The position numbers were made by a program, and so were the translations under genes. Positions 41,074 to 49,135 of a DNA stretch of 64,000 nucleotides are shown here, one piece after another. The stretch lies in contig NZ_JAIHON010000006.1 in assembly GCF_021173675.1 (NCBI RefSeq), forward strand, positions 310,001-374,000, written 5' to 3'. How positions within the stretch are numbered: position 1 is the first letter of the stretch; each line of letters begins with the position of its first letter. The DNA is from Streptomyces lincolnensis (GTDB taxonomy: Bacteria > Actinomycetota > Actinomycetes > Streptomycetales > Streptomycetaceae). The notes below the pieces were generated by a model. The model had not been told where the DNA came from, made no database searches, and worked only from the letters and a program-made list of their open reading frames with translations.

Positions 41074-41102
41074 GAGATCGGTCCGTTCGATCCTGTGGTG
41101 AG

Positions 41103-41136
41103 ACCCCGGCGGGTGCTGGTAACACCCGGCCGGGGT
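41103..41136. other. Imperfect inverted repeat upstream of integrase gene
   Basis: ACCCCGGC-GGGTG (41103-41115), 7-base spacer CTGGTAA, and CACCC-GGCCGGGGT (41123-41136), one bulge. It could be a relic of an attachment site or a terminator: TTGTTTGTT follows on the plus strand. It lies 30 bp in front of the integrase ATG. Confidence 0.45.
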
Positions 41137-41227
41137 TGTTTGTTACCGCGAACGCTATGTGATCGCAACGGAGTGTCGCAGGCGATTGCGAAAAGTGATC
41201 TGCGCTGGTGTATGAGGGAGTTGAAGC

Positions 41228-41707
41228 GTGGCCAGTGTGAACGGATGGGTGTGGATTGCCCGAACGTTCACCACCGCAGCTACGCGAATCGCCGCCTGGT
41301 GTGCCGTCATCTTGCTCGCGACCGAGGTCGCCTGATCAACACCGGGGATCAGATCAGCGCGTCGCTGAAGGACGCGGCGCAGGGAGCTGGCCGATCACTT
41401 CGGGTGGTGACCGCCCTCAACGAGCTGATCGACGCGCTGTGTATCACCGTCGGGTTGCTTGTCCTCGATGATCCGAGAGGCCGTGGTGCTGGAGGGGCAT
41501 GTACTACGGCCTGTGATCCAGAGCCGGACAGTGCAGATGCACACGACGGTGGTCATGGTCGCCATCACCGCAGGGGCGTCGGTCGCGGGGATTCTGGGGA
41601 TGCTGCTCGCCGTACCGCTCACCGCCGCGGCCTTCGAGGTGGTGCACGAGCGACGGGAGCATTACTCCGGCAGGGACAGGTCCGAAGGATCCGCCGTCGA
41701 CTCGTAG
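41228..41707 (+). pseudogene. AI-2E-family transporter remnant in several frames
   Basis: Pieces resembling an AI-2E-type (PF01594) membrane carrier appear in three different frames and in the correct order: WVWIARTFTTAATRIAAW (from 41228), GDQISASLKDAAQGAG and VVTALNELIDALC (about 41349-41460), then EGHVLRPVIQSRTVQMHTTV and GILGMLLAVPLTAAAFEVVHE (41487-41660), a clear C-terminal signature. The middle core is deleted. The last piece overlaps the end of the phosphatase gene. Thus the gene has been destroyed by frameshifts and deletions, close to the integrase. Confidence 0.78.
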
Positions 41708-43941
41708 AGCTCGAACCAGATGGACTTGCCCTCGCCGCGGGGGTCCACGCCCCACGCGTCCGCGAGGAGTTCGATGAGCATCAGACCGCGGCCGGAGGAG
41801 GCCAGTTCGCCGGGTCTGCGTTTGTGGGGGAGGTCGTCGCTGGTGTCGGTGACCTCGACGCGCAGGCGGCGGTCGCCGGGGACGCCGCCTCGGAGCTCGG
41901 CCAGGAGGAGGGCGTCGGCGTCGGTGTGGACGAGGACGTTGGTCAGGGTCTCGGAGAGGAGGAGGACCGCGGAGTCCACCTGGTCCGCGGAGGCCCAGTC
42001 GTGCAGCAGCTCGCGCAGTTGCTGTCGGGCCACCGCCACGCGTTCCGGCTCGGCCTGGGCCACGGAGAGCATCGTGCGGCGGACGGTCGGGCGGACCGTG
42101 ACCGGCTCGCCGCAGCCGCAGCCCTCCCCCTCCCGGCACAGCAGCAGGACCGCTATGTCGTCCTCGCGGCGGTCCACGAGCGGGCCGGTGGTGTGGTGGG
42201 AGGAGGGGCCGTGCACGGCCTGGACCAGGGCGTCGGCCAGTTCCTCCAGATCGCCCTGGTGGTCCTCCAGGATCGCGCGGATGCGCTTCCAGCCGGTCTC
42301 GATGTCGTGGCCGCCGGTCTCGATGAGGCCGTCGGTGCACAGCAGGAGGGTCTCGCCGGGTTCGAGGGTGATCCGGGTGGTGGGGTAGTCGGCGTCCGGG
42401 TCGATGCCGAGGGGCAGGCCGCCGGCCGTCGGGCGGGTCAGGACCGTGCCGTCCGCCATCCGGATCGCGGGGTCGGGGTGGCCGGCGCGGGCGACGTCCA
42501 GGATGCCGGTGGCGGGGTCGGCCTCGATGTAGAGGCAGGTCGCGAAGCGGACGTCGGAGAAGAGGTTGTCCCTGGCGGCTGGGCCGGAGGCCGGGGTACC
42601 GGGGCCGGACGTCAGGGCGTCGGTTGCGCTCCGTTCCTTGCTGCCGCCCCGCCCCTCATTGCCGTCAGAGCTGGGAATCGCGGATCCGACGGCCTCCCCC
42701 TCCACATACCCGTCCGTCATCCCGTGCAGGAAGCGGGAGGCCCGGGAGAGGACCGCGTCGGGGCGGTGGCCCTCCGAGGCGTAGGCGCGCAGGGCGATGC
42801 GGAGCTGGCCCATCAGGCCGGCCGCCCGGACGTCGTGGCCCTGGACGTCGCCGATGACCAGGGCGAAGCGGCCGTTGGGCAGCGGGATCATGTCGTACCA
42901 GTCGCCGCCGACCTGGAGACCGCCGCCGGTGGGGACGTAGCGGGCGGCCACGCTCATGCCGGGTATGCGGGGGCCGAGCTTGGGGAGCATGGAGCGCTGG
43001 AGGCCGTCGGTCAGCTCCCGTTCCGACTCGGCGACGCCCGCGCGGGACAGGGCCTGCGCGAGCATCCGGGCGACGGTGGTCAGGACGGAGCGCTCGTCGG
43101 GGGTGAAGGCCACCGGGTAGGTGAAGGCCGCCATCCAGGCGCCCAGGGTGCGGCCGGCCACGATCAGGGGCAGGAACGCCCAGGACTGCCGGCCGAAGTC
43201 CTGGGCGAGGGGCCAGGCCGCCGGGTAGCGGGACTTGTACTCCTCGGGCGAGGAGAGATAGACGGCGCGGCCGGTGCGCACGACCTCGGCGGCCGGGTAG
43301 TCGGTGTCCAGCGCCATGTGGGAGAAGGGGCCCACGTCGCCGGGCCGGTGTCCGTGGTGGCCGATGATCGCCAGCCGGTCGCCCTCCAGGCCGAAGACGG
43401 CCAGGCCGTCCGGGGAGAACCCGGGCATGGACAGGCCGGCGGCGACCCGCAGCACCTCGGCGGTGGAGCGGGCCTCGGCCAGGGCGCGCCCCGCGTCCAG
43501 CAGGAACGCCTCGCGGGAGCGGCGCCAGTCGCCGGTGACCGGGGTGCGGGCCGCGCTGCCCGGGGAGGGCTCGGTGACCTCCTGGAGGGTGCCGAACAGG
43601 GCGTACATCCCACTGGCCGGGTCGACGACCGGCTTGGAGCGGCTGCGGACGGTGCGGATCACCCGGCCCCGCTCGTCCATGACCCGCAGCCGGGCCTCGG
43701 CGAGGGTGCCCTCGGCGACGGCCAGCTGGACGATGCCGTCGATCTCGTTCCAGTCGACGGGGTGGAAACGGGCGCGGGCCTGCGACTCGGTCAGGGTGGT
43801 CGGCTCGGCGGGCAGGCCCATGAGGCGCGCGGCCTCGGCGTCCAGCATGACGAGTTCCGCGTCGTTGTCCCAGCGCCACAGACCGGTCGCGAGGGCGGCG
43901 AGTACCTGCCCCACGGCGGGCAGGGGCTCACCAGTGCGCAT
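41662..43941 (-). CDS. SpoIIE-type protein phosphatase with PAS, GAF and HATPase domains
   Basis: A 759-residue signalling protein. In order: PAS domain (LWRWDNDAELVMLDAEAARLMG to VRSRSKPVVD, about 20-130), GAF domain (about 150-310, LAVFGLEGDRLAIIGHHG), PP2C/SpoIIE phosphatase (VARYVPTGGGLQVGGDWYDM ... VIGDVQGHD ... LCTDGLIE, about 340-620), and an anti-sigma-factor-like GHKL domain near the end (LLLSETLTNVLVHTDADAL ... GRGLMLIELLAD). Such proteins dephosphorylate anti-anti-sigma factors and also phosphorylate or bind them (family knowledge). The ATG at 43941 has a weak ribosome site; an upstream start is possible. Divergent from aspS. Confidence 0.92.
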   Translation of the reverse strand: MRTGEPLPAVGQVLAALATGLWRWDNDAELVMLDAEAARLMGLPAEPTTLTESQARARFHPVDWNEIDGIVQLAVAEGTLAEARLRVMDERGRVIRTVRSRSKPVVDPASGMYALFGTLQEVTEPSPGSAARTPVTGDWRRSREAFLLDAGRALAEARSTAEVLRVAAGLSMPGFSPDGLAVFGLEGDRLAIIGHHGHRPGDVGPFSHMALDTDYPAAEVVRTGRAVYLSSPEEYKSRYPAAWPLAQDFGRQSWAFLPLIVAGRTLGAWMAAFTYPVAFTPDERSVLTTVARMLAQALSRAGVAESERELTDGLQRSMLPKLGPRIPGMSVAARYVPTGGGLQVGGDWYDMIPLPNGRFALVIGDVQGHDVRAAGLMGQLRIALRAYASEGHRPDAVLSRASRFLHGMTDGYVEGEAVGSAIPSSDGNEGRGGSKERSATDALTSGPGTPASGPAARDNLFSDVRFATCLYIEADPATGILDVARAGHPDPAIRMADGTVLTRPTAGGLPLGIDPDADYPTTRITLEPGETLLLCTDGLIETGGHDIETGWKRIRAILEDHQGDLEELADALVQAVHGPSSHHTTGPLVDRREDDIAVLLLCREGEGCGCGEPVTVRPTVRRTMLSVAQAEPERVAVARQQLRELLHDWASADQVDSAVLLLSETLTNVLVHTDADALLLAELRGGVPGDRRLRVEVTDTSDDLPHKRRPGELASSGRGLMLIELLADAWGVDPRGEGKSIWFELYESTADPSDLSLPE

Positions 43942-44159
43942 TGGCCCACTGTAAGAAAGTCTTGTCAGGGACGGCCACCCATGCTCCTGGGGATTAATGG
44001 TGAGGACGGCCACCTCTGTTTCTGGAACCGCCCCCGGGATCAAGGGTGGGGAGTCCGGCTTGGGGCGGCCGGTACCCTTGGGAGCGCCGGGCACAGCGGC
44101 CCGTTCCCGTCGAGGTGAGCACCCTCGGCAGACCACAAAACGAAGGACGATGAACGACG
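43942..44159. other. Divergent region of phosphatase and aspS
   Basis: This 218-bp gap has promoters for both genes but no feature I can define beyond an AAGGA sequence about 17 bp before aspS. No gene is seen. Confidence 0.35.
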
Positions 44160-45923
44160 ATGCATCGGTACAGGTCCCACACCTGCGGCGAGCTCCGCGC
44201 CTCTGACGTCGGCACCGACGTCCGGCTGAGTGGCTGGCTGCACAATCGGCGCGACCTGGGCGGCATCCTCTTCATCGATCTGCGTGATCACTACGGCATC
44301 ACGCAGCTGGTCGCCCGCCCCGGCACGCCCGCCTACGAGGCCCTCGACAAGCTCACCAAGGAGTCGACGGTCCGGGTGGACGGCAAGGTTGTTTCACGTG
44401 GAACCGAGAACGTGAACCCGGACCTGCCCACCGGTGAGGTCGAGGTCGAGGTCGGCGAGGTCGAGCTGCTCGGCGCCGCCGCCCCGCTGCCGTTCACGAT
44501 CAACACCGAGGACGGGGTCAACGAGGAGCGGCGTCTGGAGTACCGCTTCCTGGACCTGCGCCGCGAGCGCATGCACCGCAACATCATGCTGCGTACGGCG
44601 GTCATCTCCGCGATCCGTCACAAGATGGTGGCCCTCGGCTTCAACGAGATGGCGACCCCGATCCTGACGGCGACCTCCCCCGAGGGCGCTCGTGACTTCG
44701 TGGTCCCCTCCCGTCTGCACGCGGGCCGCTTCTACGCGCTCCCCCAGGCCCCGCAGCAGTTCAAGCAGCTGCTGATGATCTCGGGCTTCGACCGCTACTT
44801 CCAGATCGCGCCCTGCTTCCGTGACGAGGACGCGCGCGCGGACCGGTCGCCGGGCGAGTTCTACCAGCTCGACGTCGAGATGAGCTTCGTCGAGCAGGAG
44901 GACGTCTTCCAGCCGATCGAGAAGCTCATGACCGAGCTGTTCACGGAGTTCGGCGGCGGCCGTGAGGTCACCTCGCCGTTCCCGCGGATCCCGTTCCGCG
45001 AGGCGATGCTGAAGTACGGCTCCGACAAGCCGGACCTGCGCGCCCAGCTGGAGCTGGTCGACATCACCGACATCTTCGAGGGCTCGGAGTTCAAGGCGTT
45101 CGCCGGCAAGCACGTGCGCGCGCTGCCGGTGCCGGACGTCTCCGGCCAGCCCCGCAAGTTCTTCGACCAGCTCGGCGAGTACGCGGTGGAGCAGGGTGCG
45201 AAGGGCCTGGCCTGGGTGCGGGTCGCCGAGGACGGTTCGCTCACCGGCCCGATCGCGAAGTTCCTCACCGAGGAGAACGTCGCCGAGCTGACCAAGCGGC
45301 TGTCCCTGACCGCCGGGCACGCCGTGTTCTTCGGCGCGGGCGAGTTCGACGAGGTCTCGAAGATCATGGGCGCGGTCCGGGTCGAGGCCGCCAAGCGCGC
45401 CGGGCACTTCGAGGAGAACGTCTTCCGGTTCTGCTGGATCGTCGACTTCCCGATGTTCGAGAAGGACGAGGAGACCGGGCGGATCGACTTCTCGCACAAC
45501 CCGTTCTCGATGCCCCAGGGCGGCATGGACGCGCTGGAGAACAAGGACCCGCTGGACATCCTGGCCTGGCAGTACGACATCGTCTGCAACGGCGTCGAGC
45601 TGTCCTCCGGCGCGATCCGGAACCACGAGCCGGACATCATGCTCAAGGCCTTCGGCATCGCGGGCTACGACGAGGAGACCGTCGAGCGCGAGTTCGCCGG
45701 CATGCTGCGCGCCCTCCGCTTCGGCGCCCCGCCGCACGGCGGTATCGCCCCCGGCGTCGACCGCATCGTGATGCTGCTCGCCGACGAGCCGAACATCCGC
45801 GAGACCATCGCCTTCCCCCTCAACGGCAACGCCCAGGACCTGATGATGGGCGCCCCGACGGAGCTGGACGAGACCCGGCTCAGGGAGCTGCACCTGACGG
45901 TGCGCAAGCCGCAGCCGAAGTAG
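44160..45923 (+). CDS. aspS: Aspartyl-tRNA synthetase
   Basis: Class II aminoacyl-tRNA synthetase of 587 residues: N-terminal OB-fold anticodon-binding domain (ELRASDVGTDVRLSGWLHNRRDLGG), motif 2 with CFRDEDARADRSPGEFYQLDVEMSF, GAD insertion domain, and motif 3 (GAPPHGGIAPGVDRIVMLLA). Streptomyces generally lacks a separate asparaginyl-tRNA synthetase and uses GatCAB, so this enzyme may charge tRNA-Asn as well (known for the genus). The ATG at 44160 gives MHRYRSHTCGEL; the ribosome site is rather far upstream. A parS-like sequence lies inside the gene at 44391. Confidence 0.97.
   Translation: MHRYRSHTCGELRASDVGTDVRLSGWLHNRRDLGGILFIDLRDHYGITQLVARPGTPAYEALDKLTKESTVRVDGKVVSRGTENVNPDLPTGEVEVEVGEVELLGAAAPLPFTINTEDGVNEERRLEYRFLDLRRERMHRNIMLRTAVISAIRHKMVALGFNEMATPILTATSPEGARDFVVPSRLHAGRFYALPQAPQQFKQLLMISGFDRYFQIAPCFRDEDARADRSPGEFYQLDVEMSFVEQEDVFQPIEKLMTELFTEFGGGREVTSPFPRIPFREAMLKYGSDKPDLRAQLELVDITDIFEGSEFKAFAGKHVRALPVPDVSGQPRKFFDQLGEYAVEQGAKGLAWVRVAEDGSLTGPIAKFLTEENVAELTKRLSLTAGHAVFFGAGEFDEVSKIMGAVRVEAAKRAGHFEENVFRFCWIVDFPMFEKDEETGRIDFSHNPFSMPQGGMDALENKDPLDILAWQYDIVCNGVELSSGAIRNHEPDIMLKAFGIAGYDEETVEREFAGMLRALRFGAPPHGGIAPGVDRIVMLLADEPNIRETIAFPLNGNAQDLMMGAPTELDETRLRELHLTVRKPQPK
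44391..44404. promoter_or_regulatory. parS-like site with one mismatch (GTTTCACGTGGAAC)
   Basis: GTTTCACGTGGAAC differs from the perfect ParB site at a single base. It is located inside aspS, where codons for VVSRGTE cover it. Several Streptomyces parS sites show this single-mismatch form (known). Confidence 0.75.
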
Positions 45924-45960
45924 GCCGAGGCGTGGAGTAGGGCCCCGTACAAGGGAGTCG

Positions 45961-45989
45961 GCCCCCGGGACGCGGTTCGTCCCGGGGGC
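45961..45989 (+). terminator. Strong hairpin terminator of aspS
   Basis: GCCCCCGGGACG (45961-45972), loop CGGTT, CGTCCCGGGGGC (45978-45989): perfect 12-bp stem, 38 bp after the stop. Confidence 0.88.
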
Positions 45990-46084
45990 TCTCTGCGGTG
46001 TGCTCCGGGCCGCTCATTGTCATGTACCCGTTACCAGCGTGATTACGGGAGCGTGACCTTCCGCAAGCGAGGGTGTTCGTCGGC

Positions 46085-46121
46085 GTGATCACAAACAGAG
46101 ATGTCGTGATCACAAACAGAG
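46085..46121 (+). repeat. Two direct repeats GTGATCACAAACAGAG upstream of a secreted protein gene
   Basis: Copies at 46085-46100 and 46106-46121 are identical over 16 bp and start 21 bp apart, two helical turns. Each contains TGATCA. They lie 17 bp before the ATG, so they may be operator sites or part of the leader. Confidence 0.75.
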
Positions 46122-46137
46122 GTGGGGGGAACACCGT

Positions 46138-46560
46138 ATGAACCGCATGACCCGTATGACTCGTATGAAGCGCGTGAAGACCACGGTCGGTCTGCTGACG
46201 GGCGCCGCGGCCGCCGTCGTCCTGGCCGCCGGGCCGGCCAACGCCATCAGCATCTGGATGTCCACCTCCGACAACGCGGGCTCGGGCTACTTCCAGAACT
46301 ACGACGACACCATCGGGGTCTCGGACACGGAGGCCGACGGCATGAGCACGGTCACCCGCTGGGAGACCGACTACGGCCGCTCCGGCACCTGTGTGGACTC
46401 CAACGGCGCCGACAACGGCTACAAGGTGTGCGACTACGACTTCGACGAGGACGGCTACGGGCGCATCAAGGTGTGCCTGCGCGACTACAGCAACGACATC
46501 GGCTGGATCAACTGCTCCACCTGGAGCGACTGGCACCCGGTCCGCGGTCACGTCCGCTAG
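46138..46560 (+). CDS. Small secreted Cys-containing protein
   Basis: 140 residues. An Arg/Met-rich start (MNRMTRMTRMKRVKT, with a repeated MTR unit), a hydrophobic run and cleavage at NAIS make a Sec signal. The mature ~105 residues are acidic/Tyr/Asp-rich with four Cys (GTCVDS, VCDYD, KVCLRD, NCSTW), probably two disulfides. No family is recognised. It is expressed behind a pair of direct repeats (see entry at 46085). The ATG at 46138 has GGGGGG upstream. Confidence 0.72.
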   Translation: MNRMTRMTRMKRVKTTVGLLTGAAAAVVLAAGPANAISIWMSTSDNAGSGYFQNYDDTIGVSDTEADGMSTVTRWETDYGRSGTCVDSNGADNGYKVCDYDFDEDGYGRIKVCLRDYSNDIGWINCSTWSDWHPVRGHVR

Positions 46561-46685
46561 GACCCCATCCCGGTCACCTGTCAGGTCGCCTGTCCGCCGA
46601 CGATTCCGAGCCACCTTCATATACAGGGCTCTTGCCCAGCTCTTACCCATCCCGCTGACAGGTGCCGTCCCTACCTTCGCTGTCC

Positions 46686-47624
46686 ATGACGGAAAACCAG
46701 ACGGCCGAAGGGCCGCAACACAAACGGGATCTGACGCGCCGCAAGGTCATCATGGCGGGCGGTGCGGCGGTGGCCGCCATGGGTGCCGGCGGTGCCCTGG
46801 CCATGACCGCCTCCGCGGACGAGGCGACCTCGACCGCCTCCACCGGCGCACAGGCCTCCGCGTCGAGCACCGCGGAGGTCTGTTACCGGCTCACCTCGGA
46901 GACCACCGAGGGCCCCTACTACATCGACGCGGACAAGATCCGCCGGGACATCACCGAGGACAGGGAGGGCATCCCGCTCGTCCTCGACCTCAAGGTCGTC
47001 GACTCGGAGACCTGCAAGCCGATCGCCGGTGCGGCCGTGGACATCTGGCACTGCGACGCGCTGGGCATCTACTCCGGCTACGAGGACGCCTCGACCGGAG
47101 GCGGCGGCACAGCCCCCACCGACGCTCCGTCGGGTACGCCCACGGGGACTCCCACGGGTGCGCCGCCGTCGGGCGGGCCGGGCGGGGGCACCGGCGGGGT
47201 GCACGAGGAGCCCACCGACGACGAGCGCTATCTGCGCGGTACCTGGAAGACCGACCGGCAGGGCCGGGTCTCCTTCAGGACGATCTTCCCGGGCTGGTAC
47301 CGGGGCCGCTGCGTGCACATCCACACCAAGGTGCATGTGGACGGCGAGTGGACCGACGCCGGCTATGAGGGCGGGCACTCCTGCCACACCGGTCAGTTCT
47401 TCTTCGACGAGGCATCCGTGCTGGCCTCCGCCGAGGTCGCGCCGTACTCCACCAACACCACCGAGCGCACCACGCTCACCGAGGACGGCATCTACGACCA
47501 GACCGGCGCCACGGGCGGTCTCCTGAAGCTGAAGTACGACAAGAAGAACATCGCCAGGGGTGTCGTCGGCTCCCTCACGATGGGTGTCGACCCGGAGGCG
47601 ACCAACACCGGCGGAGGCACCTGA
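46686..47624 (+). CDS. TAT-exported intradiol dioxygenase-family protein
   Basis: 312 residues. The signal DLTRRKVIMAGGAAVAAMGAG has the RR pair and hydrophobic core of a twin-arginine peptide, ending near ASADE. The core is intradiol-type: TSETTEGPYYIDAD (with the first Tyr ligand), AAVDIWHCDALGIYSGYED (second), FRTIFPGWYRGRCVHIHTKVHVDGEW, which holds both His ligands, and SCHTGQFFFDEASV. A Gly/Thr/Pro-rich insertion of about 40 residues sits between. Iron(III) catechol cleavage outside the cell is the likely chemistry, perhaps on lignin-derived aromatics (inference). ATG 46686 is preferred over 46662. A paralogous lipoprotein is at 34149. Confidence 0.86.
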   Translation: MTENQTAEGPQHKRDLTRRKVIMAGGAAVAAMGAGGALAMTASADEATSTASTGAQASASSTAEVCYRLTSETTEGPYYIDADKIRRDITEDREGIPLVLDLKVVDSETCKPIAGAAVDIWHCDALGIYSGYEDASTGGGGTAPTDAPSGTPTGTPTGAPPSGGPGGGTGGVHEEPTDDERYLRGTWKTDRQGRVSFRTIFPGWYRGRCVHIHTKVHVDGEWTDAGYEGGHSCHTGQFFFDEASVLASAEVAPYSTNTTERTTLTEDGIYDQTGATGGLLKLKYDKKNIARGVVGSLTMGVDPEATNTGGGT

Positions 47625-47708
47625 CCCCCTCCACACGTTCATATATGTGGAGCTTCGCTCAACCCATTGACCCGGAACTTAGGCCTCCGTAAGGTCCCGT
47701 GGAGCCCG

Positions 47709-47733
47709 CGTACGTGATCGCAGTTCACGTACG
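47709..47733. promoter_or_regulatory. Inverted repeat CGTACGTGA-N7-TCACGTACG
   Basis: Perfect 9-bp arms with a 7-bp spacer, 22 bp upstream of the MFS gene's ATG. The position suggests an operator for a dimeric regulator (GntR or IclR type). Confidence 0.6.
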
Positions 47734-47754
47734 TGCACCACGAGGGAGACAACG

Positions 47755-49095
47755 ATGTCAGAAGTCGTGATACCGGACGCCGAACGCCAGGCCGTCACCA
47801 AGTTCCTCCGCCGTATGCTGCCGATCCTCGTCCTGATGCTGCTGGTCAACCAGATGGACCGGACGAACGTCGGCTTCGTGCAGGACGAACTCAGGGCCGA
47901 CGTCGGGGTGAGCGCCACCGCCTACGGCCTCGGCGCGGGTCTCTTCTTCATCGGCTACGCGTTGTTCGAGGTGCCGAGCAACATGCTCCTGGAGCGCTTC
48001 GGCGCCCGTGTGTGGCTGACCCGCATCATGATCACCTGGGGTCTGGTGATCGTGGCGATGTGCTTCATCCACAACGTCACGATGTTCTACGTCCTGCGCT
48101 TCCTGCTCGGTGTCGCGGAAGCCGGCTTCTTCCCCGGTGTGCTGCTCTACTTCACCCAGTGGCTGCCCGACTCCAGCCGCGGCCGGGCCAACGCGATCTT
48201 CCTCGGCGGCTCGGCGACGGCGTACATCGTGACGGGTCCCATCACGGGCGCGCTCCTGGAGATGCACGGCGTGGGCGGGTTCGCCGGCTGGCGCTGGATG
48301 TTCGTGCTGGAAGGCATCTTCTCGATCGTCGTCGGAGTCGTCGCCGGGTTCTTCCTGGTCTCGCGCATCGAGGAGGCGCGCTGGCTGACGCGGGAGGAGA
48401 AGGACGCGCTGACCTCGGCGGTCGCCCGGGACGAGGAGGCCCGCACCCGGGCGCCCAAGGTGTCCCGCCTCAAGCTCATCCTGCACCCGCAGGTCGCCCT
48501 GCTGACCGGCGTCTTCTTCGCGATGGCGCTCACCGGATACGCGATCACCTTCTGGCTGCCGAGCCTGGTCGACGACATCGGCGGGCTCTCCTCCTTCCAG
48601 GTCGGACTGCTCTCGGCCATCCCGTGGATCTGCGCGGTGATCGCGATGTACACGGTCAGCCACTACACCGACAAGGCCCCCGACCGCCGCCCCTACCTCG
48701 CGATCGCCCTGGTCCTGTCGGCCGTCGGCACCTTCCTGGCCACCCTGGGCTCCCCCTGGTTCGGCCTCGCCGCGCTCACCCTCGCCGCCGTAGGCGGAAA
48801 GTGCGCGGCCTCCCTGTACTGGCCGATGGCCCAGTCCGGCCTCGACCTCAAGATCGCCGCGCCGGGGCTGGCCGTGGTCAACTCCATAGGAAACCTGGGC
48901 GGTTTCGTCTCCCCCTTCCTCTTCGGCTACCTCCAGGACACGACCGGCAGCACCAAGGGGGGCCTGTACACCCTCTCCACCGCCTCGCTGCTCGCCGTCA
49001 TCGGCGTGATCTACATCAGGAACACGCGGGGGAAGGCCGGGGGGCTGTCGCAGACCGCGGTGGAGGCCGGCGCCCAGCGGCCGGTCGCTTCCTGA
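47755..49095 (+). CDS. MFS transporter of the anion:cation symporter (ACS) family
   Basis: A 446-residue 12-TM carrier. LVNQMDRTNVGFVQDELRADVGVSATAYGLGAGLFFIGYALFEVPSNM is the hallmark of the ACS/phthalate-hexuronate permease branch, with substrates such as aromatic or sugar acids. It follows the TAT dioxygenase, which makes uptake of an aromatic acid produced outside the cell a plausible joint function (inference). The ATG at 47755 gives MSEVVIPDAE. Convergent to the FG-GAP gene with a terminator between. Confidence 0.9.
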   Translation: MSEVVIPDAERQAVTKFLRRMLPILVLMLLVNQMDRTNVGFVQDELRADVGVSATAYGLGAGLFFIGYALFEVPSNMLLERFGARVWLTRIMITWGLVIVAMCFIHNVTMFYVLRFLLGVAEAGFFPGVLLYFTQWLPDSSRGRANAIFLGGSATAYIVTGPITGALLEMHGVGGFAGWRWMFVLEGIFSIVVGVVAGFFLVSRIEEARWLTREEKDALTSAVARDEEARTRAPKVSRLKLILHPQVALLTGVFFAMALTGYAITFWLPSLVDDIGGLSSFQVGLLSAIPWICAVIAMYTVSHYTDKAPDRRPYLAIALVLSAVGTFLATLGSPWFGLAALTLAAVGGKCAASLYWPMAQSGLDLKIAAPGLAVVNSIGNLGGFVSPFLFGYLQDTTGSTKGGLYTLSTASLLAVIGVIYIRNTRGKAGGLSQTAVEAGAQRPVAS

Positions 49096-49113
49096 AGGGC
49101 CTCCGGGGCCTTC
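49094..49113. terminator. Hairpin between convergent MFS and FG-GAP genes
   Basis: GAAGGGCC-TCCGG-GGCCTTC with one bulged G, followed by TTAA. It begins over the MFS stop and lies 22 bp from the convergent gene. Confidence 0.6.
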
Positions 49114-49135
49114 TTAAGGGGGCGGCGCCGGTCCG

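Noticed and set aside
38467..41136. Prophage or ICE with direct-repeat att ends
   Set aside because: Only an integrase gene is present and no direct repeats were found; serine integrases do not leave long ones, so the boundaries stay open.
40999..44118. Plus-strand open frame of over 1,000 codons across the integrase end and phosphatase
   Set aside because: Mostly antisense to the SpoIIE-type phosphatase; only the short AI-2E-like stretch near 41350 was kept as pseudogene.
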